Below, piece after piece: positions 1 to 5,646 of a stretch of 10,448 nucleotides of DNA. Where the stretch lies: assembly GCA_030050125.1 (NCBI GenBank), contig JASIJN010000016.1:1-10448 (forward strand). Direction: 5' to 3'. The number at the start of each line of letters is the position of its first letter. The first letter of the stretch is position 1. The translations under genes and the position numbers were made by a program. Below the pieces are notes generated by a model. That model saw only the letters and a program-made list of their open reading frames with translations. It ran no database searches and was not told the origin of the DNA. This stretch comes from Streptosporangiaceae bacterium (GTDB lineage Bacteria > Actinomycetota > Actinomycetes > Streptosporangiales > Streptosporangiaceae).

Positions 1-1766
1 ATCTGGAGATCCCGTACGAGACCTCGGGCACGCGCAACTGGTCGTTCGATGGTCACGACTACGTCTACACGGGTCCGTTCGGCCCGTTCCCCGCCGACCC
101 GCAGGCGCCCACCCGCCAGATGGGCGGAATCAGCCTGCTCACGCCGCAGGCCCAGGTCACCTTCCGCAGCCGGGTCGAGCAGTTCATCGACACCTACGTG
201 CGCGGGGCCGTCGACCCTCCCATCACCCTGGCCGACCTGGCCAAGCTCGACGACGAGGTCGGCCGCATCGACGGATGGAAGCTGATGTCGCAGGCACTGA
301 CCGGATTCGGCGACCTGGTCGCGATGCGAGACACCCGCGCCCAGACCGCGCCCGACGCGACGGTCGCCGCCGACATCGCCGGCCAGACGCAGCAGGTGCC
401 GTACATCCCGAACGGGACGCCCGATGCCTTCTCCGCGGTCCGGCAGGGCCAGTTCGCTTTCACCAGCTTGCTGGTCTATGACGCGTTCGGCCAGGTCCTC
501 CAGGTCGTCGGCGGCACGGGCCCGACCGACCCGCAGAACTTCGCGCCGGTGCGCGACCCGGCGCTGACCCCGTCCCGGCCCGCGATCACCCGTAACCCGC
601 AGCGGCTCATCGAGGTCCCGCCGCGCCTGATGCAAGGTGCCCGGCTGGAGTTCCTGCTGGTCGACGCGGTGGACGACACCAAGGTCGTAGGGACCAGCGC
701 GGGCGCCAACCCGGTCGGCGGCTGGGTGCTGCCCAACCACCTGGACCGCAGCCTGCTGCTCTACGCTCCGGAGGGCGCCAGCCTGGGCTCGTTGCGGCTG
801 CTGGCTGACGACACGGGGACCACGACCGCGCGCTGGCAGGCGCCGCCGCACTCCGCGCTCACGCTCGCGGACGTCCAGGCTCGCGCGCCGCGGCTGGCCG
901 CGATGATCGGCGAGCAGGCGCTGGCCGACCCGGCCACCTTCACCGCCTTCCTGGACACGGTCGACACGTCGCTGTGGACCATCGATCCGCTCGGCAACCG
1001 GGCCGACGTCAACCTGTCGGTGCTGATCGGACGGCCGCTGGCGCTGGTCAGGGCCCGGCTCGACCTCGCCCTCGACGGACCGCCCGTCAGCGACCTGACG
1101 CCGTGGGCGCTGGCCTGGCCGCCGCCGACGCCGGACTTCCTGTCCTACGACTTCGCGGTGCGCCTTGGCGACCAGGCAACCCGCTCCGACGGACTGCTCG
1201 GCTACTTCGCCGGCGGCGACACCGGCACCTTCAACAGCGTGTCGGCCCCCGCGGGGGCGACGTCCTATCTCCGCCAGATCGGGCCGCCTGGCCAGACATC
1301 CGACCCCAACTACCTCAGCCTGAGCTTCGGCGCCACGGCCCCGCAGGCCGTCACGATGCTGCTCGACCCGCGCGCGGAAGTCCACGCGATCACCGGCGTC
1401 CTGCCGGTCAAGTCTCTGGCCCTCCCGCCGAAATTCGTCGACGGACCGCTTGCCGCGCTGGAGGTGGCCTTCACCGTCGGCGCACTGCCCACGGTGATCG
1501 TCCCGACCCCCGGCTCGCAGCCGCCGCCGGCGAACCCCCAGGCCGTCAGCCTGCCGATGCCCATCGAGCAGGGCGGGACGTGGGCCTGGTGGGAGCGCTC
1601 GGTCGATGTGCCCGCGGGATGGGCGCCGTACGACCTCGCGCGGGCCGGTTCCGCTGCCGAGCTCACCGACCTTCCCGCCACCGTCCGTGATGGGTTCCTC
1701 CAGCTCACCGTCGGCCTCGTCCCGCAGGGGCCAGCCGAACCCGCCCAGCGCCGCCCTCCGGCCTGA
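1..1766 (+). CDS. Large unrecognised structural-type protein, C-terminal part (5' end outside window)
   Basis: The reading frame is open from base 3 to the TGA at 1764-1766, and codons upstream of the first in-window ATG (position 120) read naturally as protein. I therefore take this as the last ~587 residues of a longer gene and not one starting at 120. The visible part is soluble, rich in Pro, Ala, Asp and aromatic residues, and has no transmembrane segment, no obvious repeat and no catalytic motif I recognise. A stretch around bases 440-510 (QFAFTSLLVYDAFGQVLQVV) and a Trp-rich stretch near 1570-1640 (GGTWAWWERSVDVPAGW) look like beta-structured modules. It is followed after 16 bp by the paralogous fibre-like genes in the same direction, so it is probably co-transcribed and may belong to the same surface or particle assembly. 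That role is inference from position only; the family is unknown to me. Confidence 0.75.
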   Translation, partial: LEIPYETSGTRNWSFDGHDYVYTGPFGPFPADPQAPTRQMGGISLLTPQAQVTFRSRVEQFIDTYVRGAVDPPITLADLAKLDDEVGRIDGWKLMSQALTGFGDLVAMRDTRAQTAPDATVAADIAGQTQQVPYIPNGTPDAFSAVRQGQFAFTSLLVYDAFGQVLQVVGGTGPTDPQNFAPVRDPALTPSRPAITRNPQRLIEVPPRLMQGARLEFLLVDAVDDTKVVGTSAGANPVGGWVLPNHLDRSLLLYAPEGASLGSLRLLADDTGTTTARWQAPPHSALTLADVQARAPRLAAMIGEQALADPATFTAFLDTVDTSLWTIDPLGNRADVNLSVLIGRPLALVRARLDLALDGPPVSDLTPWALAWPPPTPDFLSYDFAVRLGDQATRSDGLLGYFAGGDTGTFNSVSAPAGATSYLRQIGPPGQTSDPNYLSLSFGATAPQAVTMLLDPRAEVHAITGVLPVKSLALPPKFVDGPLAALEVAFTVGALPTVIVPTPGSQPPPANPQAVSLPMPIEQGGTWAWWERSVDVPAGWAPYDLARAGSAAELTDLPATVRDGFLQLTVGLVPQGPAEPAQRRPPA

Positions 1767-1782
1767 CCATTCAGGAGCCGCC

Positions 1783-3402
1783 GTGTCCGAGCTCGTCATC
1801 CTGCCCGCCGCACCGCCGCCCGACCTGCTGCCCTACGGCTTCTCCACGCTGCCCGCTCCGCTCCAGGTGAGCGCGGCCAGCGCGGCCAGTCCCGGCGCCA
1901 TCAACATCTGGGCCGGCTTGCCGCAGGCCAGCGTCTACTGCAGCAAGATCGTCATCGGAGTCCCGATCGGCCCGGCCGCCACCGACCTGACCACGCAGAC
2001 GCCCAGCGTCACCCCGAACACCACCTGGTGGGCGATCAGCGGCCTGGTCATCGAGACCGGCGACCATCTTGGCCTCTCCGCGGACACCAGCTATGCCGTC
2101 TTCACGGCGGTCGCCACCTCCGACGCGCACTGGCTGATCGACTACGATTTGCAGTTCAGCATCATCACGGCGCAGGTCAACCAGAACGAGGGCACGTTCG
2201 GCCTGGTGATCGCCGAGACGTCCGGGCCCGCCCCGGACCAGCTCGAGCAGCGGCGCTCGGTCTTCGACCTCACCAAGGGCCCGGTCACCGGCTACCTGAA
2301 CAACATGATGACCACCGCGGCGCCGCCCGGCCCGGCCGACATCCCGCTCAGCGAGTTCACCGCCGGCCAGCCGATCCGCCTGGCGTGGGCGAGCAACGCG
2401 TCATCGTTCGCGGTATACGCCGGCAGCGCCACCACGCCGGTGTGGACCGGCGCCGACACCTCCACCGTGCTGAGCGCTGGCCTGACCAGGGATGCCACGC
2501 TGACCGTGGTGGCAACGGGCGACCTGGGCGTGCTCATCGCCGGCACGACGGTCATCATCACCAACCCGGCGCTGACCCCGGCGTCGGTCGCCGCCGGCAT
2601 CCTGACGACCACGGGGCTCACCAAGCTCGCCGCGGCGGCACTGGCCAACCTCTCCACGGCGGGCGTGAGCGCCACCGGGCCGACCACGCTGGCCGGCGGC
2701 GCCCGCGCCTCGACCCTGACCGCGACCGGGGGCGCCGTGCTGCGCGGGCCGGTCACGTCGTCGTCGGCCGCCGTCAACGGCCAGCTGACCGTCGGCGGCT
2801 CGGCCCAGCTGGGCGGGGCATCCATGGCCTCACTGCGCCTCACGAACGTCGCCACCATCATGAACCCGCGCTCGATCGGAGCCGGGTCCTACGTGGCCAG
2901 CTCGGACGGGCTCGTCGTCGGCACCGTCGGCTGGCCGAGCAACGCCGGCCAGAAATGCGCGGCCGTCGCCTACGGGAGCACCGCGGGCGCCGGGGCCGTC
3001 TACGCCCGCGGCGGCAACCGGATGTTCTGGGTCAGCAGCGATGCCAAGCATTTCTCGAGTTGGATGGTGGGCGGCTCGTTCCTGCTGCCCGTCCGCCGGG
3101 GATACGGATTCACGGTCGGCGTTTACCAGGTCAACGGGAACGACGTCGCCGCCCCTACCTCGTTTGCCTGGGTGCCGTTCGGCACGTCGGCCTCGCTGCG
3201 CGAACTCAGTCACGACGAGGCGATCGCCTACGGCCTGGACGCGATCACCCTCCCGCCGCCCCTGGAGCTGACTGCCCCGTCCGTGGGCGGCGAAGTCAGC
3301 CACCTGATGGAGGTCATCGCCGGCATACTCGGCGACCGCCTCACCCCCGAACTGCGCCACCGGCTGCGCCGCGCCGTCCTGACTCTCGCCACCGGCCACT
3401 GA
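1783..3402 (+). CDS. Fibre-like protein with Ig-like module, repetitive stalk and conserved C-terminal beta domain (539 aa)
   Basis: The start is taken as GTG 1783 because CAGGAG at 1772-1777 sits 5 nt upstream and the preceding gene stops at 1766. An in-frame ATG at 1606 lies deep inside the preceding gene and is rejected. Visible parts: residues ~1-187, a unique N-terminal region with beta-like segments (NIWAGLPQASVYCSKIVIGV); ~188-260, an Ig-like module (QPIRLAWASNASSFAVYAG); ~261-358, beginning NPALTPASVAAG, a low-complexity Thr/Ala/Gly/Ser stalk; ~358-472, a domain starting MNPRSIGAG and containing SDGLVVGTVGWP, MVGGSFLLPV and SFAWVPFGTSA; ~473-539, an acidic then Arg-rich tail. Residues 188-472 are paralogous to the next gene. 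There is no signal peptide or membrane anchor. The pattern is that of a tail-fibre or adhesin-like protein, but the particle or surface it belongs to is not shown here. Confidence 0.85.
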   Translation: MSELVILPAAPPPDLLPYGFSTLPAPLQVSAASAASPGAINIWAGLPQASVYCSKIVIGVPIGPAATDLTTQTPSVTPNTTWWAISGLVIETGDHLGLSADTSYAVFTAVATSDAHWLIDYDLQFSIITAQVNQNEGTFGLVIAETSGPAPDQLEQRRSVFDLTKGPVTGYLNNMMTTAAPPGPADIPLSEFTAGQPIRLAWASNASSFAVYAGSATTPVWTGADTSTVLSAGLTRDATLTVVATGDLGVLIAGTTVIITNPALTPASVAAGILTTTGLTKLAAAALANLSTAGVSATGPTTLAGGARASTLTATGGAVLRGPVTSSSAAVNGQLTVGGSAQLGGASMASLRLTNVATIMNPRSIGAGSYVASSDGLVVGTVGWPSNAGQKCAAVAYGSTAGAGAVYARGGNRMFWVSSDAKHFSSWMVGGSFLLPVRRGYGFTVGVYQVNGNDVAAPTSFAWVPFGTSASLRELSHDEAIAYGLDAITLPPPLELTAPSVGGEVSHLMEVIAGILGDRLTPELRHRLRRAVLTLATGH

Positions 3403-3427
3403 GCCCTCCCGGATCGGAGCCCATGCA

Positions 3428-4624
3428 ATGACCAGCACCACCGACATCCCCACCACGCCGTTCTACCTGCGGAGCTTCGTGGCGACCGTGCCCGGGTCCA
3501 CCACGCCGGTGACCGAGTTCGGCAGCGGCCAGGACATTCAGCTGTCCTGGGACAGCAGCGGGACCGCGTTCACCGTCTACGCGGCGAAGGACCCGGCGCC
3601 GCTGTACTCCGGGCCCGACAAGACGTTCGTCGTCAAGGGCGGCCGCATCAAGGCCACGACGTTCATACTCGTCGCGTCGGTCACCGGCGGCCCGGACTCC
3701 GGCGTGCCGTACCCGGACTTCGAGACGATCACGCTGACCGACGCGCTGACCATCGAGATCACCAATCCGGCGCTGACGCCCGCGTCGGTCACCGCGGGCA
3801 CGCTGTCGGTCACAGGGAACAGCACGCTGCAGAACGTGACGGCGACGTCCGCCCAGGTCGCCGGCCCGCTGACCGTCTCGGGCGCGGCCACCCTGAGCGG
3901 CGGCGCGACGGTCAGCGGCCTGACCGTCGATGGCGCGTCGACGCTTTCTGGCGGCGTCAGGGCCGACAGCGCCGCCATTACCGGGGCTCTCACGGCGGCC
4001 AGCTCCGCCCTCGGTGACGCCAGCGCCGCATCACTGAGCGTCGCCAACTGGGTGACGATGCTGAACCCCAAGGGGATCGGCGCCGGCAACTACACCCCCT
4101 CCAGCGACGGGCTCGTGGTCGGGACCGTCGGGTGGCCAGGCAACTCCGGGCAGAAGTGCTCAGCCGTCGCCTACGGGTGGACGGCCAGGGTCGGCAACGT
4201 GTACGCGACCGGTGGCAACGACGTCATGTGGACGAACGGCAGCAGCTTCTGGATGTGGATGGTCGGCGGCTCCTTCGTCCTGCCCGTCACCAGGGGCGCG
4301 CCGTTCACCATTGGCGTCTACCAGGTCAGCGGCGGCGACGTCGCCGCGCCGGTCTCGTTCGCCTGGGTGCCCTTCGGCACCAGCGCAGCGCTGGCCGAGG
4401 CCTCCGACGAGGACCTGGCCGCCGCGGGCTACACCGGGTCGTACGTTCCGACGCCGGCCACGGAGCCCGAGCCGTTTGATCCGGACTTCGCCATATCGGA
4501 GATCGTCGGCGTGCTCGGCGACGCAATGGATGAGCCGCTCGACCCGGCCGACGGCGAGCGCCTGACCGCCGCCCTGCGCGCCCTGGTGACTCACGCCGTC
4601 CCGCCCGGACCGGCCCAGGGCTGA
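3428..4624 (+). CDS. Fibre-like protein, shorter paralogue of the preceding gene (398 aa)
   Basis: ATG 3428 is preceded by GGAG at 3416-3419 (8-nt spacing). The nearby ATG at 3423 is in a different frame. Residues ~25-112 form an Ig-like module (GQDIQLSWDSSGTAFTVYA). Residues 113-209 start NPALTPASVTAGTLSVTG and form a stalk with two consecutive 17-residue-spaced units, LTVSGAATLSGG and LTVDGASTLSGG, at residues 148 and 165. Residues ~209-322 are the conserved C-terminal beta domain (SDGLVVGTVGWPGNSGQK, MVGGSFVLPV, GVYQV, SFAWVPFGTSA), and an acidic helix-prone tail follows. It lacks the ~187-residue N-terminal region of its neighbour, so the pair shares the distal part but differs in the attachment end. 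No signal peptide is visible. It is the last gene of the operon and a strong inverted repeat follows 23 bp later. The fibre role is inferred from domain architecture, not from a recognised family. Confidence 0.87.
   Translation: MTSTTDIPTTPFYLRSFVATVPGSTTPVTEFGSGQDIQLSWDSSGTAFTVYAAKDPAPLYSGPDKTFVVKGGRIKATTFILVASVTGGPDSGVPYPDFETITLTDALTIEITNPALTPASVTAGTLSVTGNSTLQNVTATSAQVAGPLTVSGAATLSGGATVSGLTVDGASTLSGGVRADSAAITGALTAASSALGDASAASLSVANWVTMLNPKGIGAGNYTPSSDGLVVGTVGWPGNSGQKCSAVAYGWTARVGNVYATGGNDVMWTNGSSFWMWMVGGSFVLPVTRGAPFTIGVYQVSGGDVAAPVSFAWVPFGTSAALAEASDEDLAAAGYTGSYVPTPATEPEPFDPDFAISEIVGVLGDAMDEPLDPADGERLTAALRALVTHAVPPGPAQG
3869..3958 (+). repeat. Tandem 51-bp coding repeat in fibre stalk
   Basis: Two consecutive units begin with CTGACCGTC at 3869 and 3920, exactly 51 bp apart, encoding LTVSGAATLSGG and LTVDGASTLSGG. 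Weaker versions (LSVTGNSTLQ before, LTAASSALG after) flank them. The preceding paralogue has diverged equivalents (LTATGGAVLRG, LTVGGSAQLGG). Confidence 0.7.
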
Positions 4625-4647
4625 TTACTGCGCTCGCCTGCTGGAGA

Positions 4648-4704
4648 CCCCAGGGCACGGGCTCACCGGGTGGCCTCTGGCGCTGGTGAGCCCGTGCCCT
4701 GGGG
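4648..4704. terminator. 20-bp perfect inverted repeat between convergent operons (bidirectional terminator)
   Basis: The left arm 4648-4667 (ccccagggcacgggctcacc) is exactly reverse-complementary to 4685-4704, with a 17-nt loop that contains a further short GCC/GGC pairing. It begins 23 bp after the fibre gene stop and ends 5 bp before the last base of the minus-strand cupin stop codon (4710). There is no T-tract on either side, which is common for strong GC-rich actinobacterial terminators. The position between two convergent gene ends argues for termination in both directions. Confidence 0.85.
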
Positions 4705-4709
4705 GTGCG

Positions 4710-5066
4710 TCAGCCTTTGGCGTAGTTGCTGGCACCCCACCAGTCCACGACTATTACTGGCTCGTCACCGACGACCCAGGCATCGTGGCCTGAAGGCAGC
4801 GCCGTCACCTGGCCAGGAACGGCGTCGAACTGGGTGCCGTCGGCCATCTCGACCCGCAGCGTTCCGGCCACGTGGTACTGGAAGTGCGGTGCCTCACACA
4901 GTTCGGTGCCGACGAGCGGCTTGACATGCTCGGACCACCGCCAGCCGGGCTGTAGCGTCAGCCGCCCGATATCGCTGCCGCCGATATGCAGCAGCTCCAC
5001 CTGACCGTTAGTGAACGTGCGGACTTCATCGGCCTTCGCGAAGTCCTTGTGCTCCGCTGTGGACAT
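4710..5066 (-). CDS. Small single-domain cupin protein (118 aa)
   Basis: The start codon at 5066 is preceded, in the minus sense, by AGGGAGA (5079-5073) 6 nt away. The protein has the size and pattern of a single cupin barrel: strands around LLHIGGSDIGRLTLQPGW, then WSEHVKP, the metal-ligand region AP-H61-FQY-H65-V, the glycine turn GTLRVEMADG, and the second cupin stretch VPGQVTALPSGHDAWVVGDEP. H47, H61, H65 and H94 are candidate metal ligands. The classical Glu-containing spacing of motif 1 is not kept, so metal binding and catalysis cannot be assumed. It is the second gene of a minus-strand pair, 52 bp downstream of the NTF2-like gene, and ends at the shared terminator. Small cupins of this kind can be isomerases, dioxygenases or binding proteins; the substrate is unknown. 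Confidence 0.88.
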   Translation of the reverse strand: MSTAEHKDFAKADEVRTFTNGQVELLHIGGSDIGRLTLQPGWRWSEHVKPLVGTELCEAPHFQYHVAGTLRVEMADGTQFDAVPGQVTALPSGHDAWVVGDEPVIVVDWWGASNYAKG

Positions 5067-5118
5067 AATCTTTCTCCCTGCTCGTGATGCCAGACGAATG
5101 GTGCCGGGCCCAGGACGG

Positions 5119-5496
5119 TTACTCGTCCCAGGCCTGGACGCCGGACTGGTGGGTGATCAGGCCGTCCTTCAGGTCAAGCACGGCAATGCACAGGACCTGC
5201 GCCCCGCTCGGGTAACGGCAGGCCTGCACGAAGGCCGCATTGTTCTCGCTGACCACCAGGCGCCTGATCTTGTGCGTCATGTCTCGGCCGCACACGTCCG
5301 CGAAGTACTCGCCGATCGCCCTCCGGCCACGGATGACCTTCGGGTTGCTGGGCTGGTCGTTGCGGTCCACGACCTGCAACTCGGCATCCTCGGCATACAG
5401 GCCGAGCAGTGTTGCGGCGTCGCGCTCCTCGATGCCACGGCGCAATGCCTCGGAATCGAACGACCGGCCGGTCCTGGTGATCTCGCTGGTGCTCAT
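5119..5496 (-). CDS. NTF2/SnoaL-like protein (125 aa)
   Basis: The chosen start is the ATG at 5496 (MSTSEITRTG) because AGGGAGG at 5509-5503 lies 6 nt upstream. An in-frame start at 5538 would add 14 Arg-rich residues, has no good ribosome site and would run through the inverted repeat. The protein shows the usual SnoaL/NTF2 layout: N-terminal helices (SEALRRGIEERDAATLLGLY), the AEDAELQVVDRND strand and loop, a helix at RGRRAIGEYFADV, and three C-terminal strands ending in GVQAWDE. Length is normal for the family. Members include polyketide cyclases, isomerases and non-enzymatic binding proteins, so the reaction cannot be named. It is the first gene of an operon with the cupin and is divergent from the SARP-type regulator. 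The direct repeats and inverted repeat upstream suggest it is regulated by that protein. Confidence 0.88.
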   Translation of the reverse strand: MSTSEITRTGRSFDSEALRRGIEERDAATLLGLYAEDAELQVVDRNDQPSNPKVIRGRRAIGEYFADVCGRDMTHKIRRLVVSENNAAFVQACRYPSGAQVLCIAVLDLKDGLITHQSGVQAWDE

Positions 5497-5513
5497 CTGG
5501 TGCCTCCCTGATC

Positions 5514-5541
5514 GTCGTGCTCTTCGAACTCCGAGCACGAC
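5514..5541. promoter_or_regulatory. 9-bp perfect inverted repeat upstream of the NTF2-cupin operon
   Basis: gtcgtgctc at 5514-5522 and gagcacgac at 5533-5541 are exact reverse complements with a 10-nt spacer (19 bp centre to centre). The right arm ends 12 bp before the direct repeats and the left arm starts 4 bp before the ribosome site of the NTF2-like gene. It could be a dimeric-regulator operator near the transcription start or a 5'-UTR hairpin. Confidence 0.55.
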
Positions 5542-5545
5542 AATT
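5540..5545 (-). promoter_or_regulatory. Possible -10 box for the NTF2-cupin operon
   Basis: AATTGT on the minus strand matches TATAAT at three positions. It is supported mainly by its 7-nt distance from the direct repeats. Transcription would start near 5533, within the inverted repeat. Confidence 0.3.
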
Positions 5546-5552
5546 CCCTGGC

Positions 5553-5571
5553 ACCGTCAACGGACCGTCAA
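5553..5571 (-). promoter_or_regulatory. Candidate SARP operator: two 8-bp direct repeats at 11-bp spacing
   Basis: On the minus strand TTGACGGT occurs twice (5571-5564 and 5560-5553), separated by 3 nt, which gives an 11-bp period. SARP-family activators are known to bind short direct repeats at 11-bp spacing, with the proximal copy about 8 bp from the -10 box. Here a weak -10 match (AATTGT, 5545-5540) follows after 7 nt. The gene for a SARP-type regulator lies directly opposite. TTGACG also resembles a sigma-70 -35 hexamer, so one copy may simply be a -35. Confidence 0.55.
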
Positions 5572-5630
5572 AGCCCAGGCAGGAGGAGCTGAGGCAGATC
5601 AGGAACCGCCCTTTCCAGGGGTATGACACT

Positions 5631-5636
5631 TACAAT
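5631..5636 (+). promoter_or_regulatory. Possible -10 box for the regulator gene
   Basis: TACAAT matches TATAAT at five of six positions in otherwise GC-rich sequence, 10 nt before ATG 5647. No clear -35 is present. If used, transcription would begin only a few bases before the start codon, giving an almost leaderless message. This would agree with the absence of a well-placed ribosome site. Confidence 0.3.
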
Positions 5637-5646
5637 AACTGCAGCC

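Noticed and set aside
974..1690. Plus-strand 238-codon frame inside the first gene
   Set aside because: The product is an Arg/Ala/Pro-rich out-of-frame shadow; the real frame runs through continuously with sensible composition.
1606..1782. N-terminal extension of the first fibre gene from ATG 1606
   Set aside because: It would overlap the preceding gene by 160 bp and encode Pro/Arg/Ser-rich shadow sequence, while GTG 1783 has a well-spaced CAGGAG.
2292..2861. Long minus-strand open frame opposite the first fibre gene
   Set aside because: It mirrors the repetitive GC-rich coding strand, has no ribosome site or recognisable domain, and is expected as a shadow of high GC3 codon bias.
5497..5538. 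Longer start of the NTF2-like gene
   Set aside because: The added residues are Arg-rich, lie across the inverted repeat and ribosome site, and have no ribosome site of their own.
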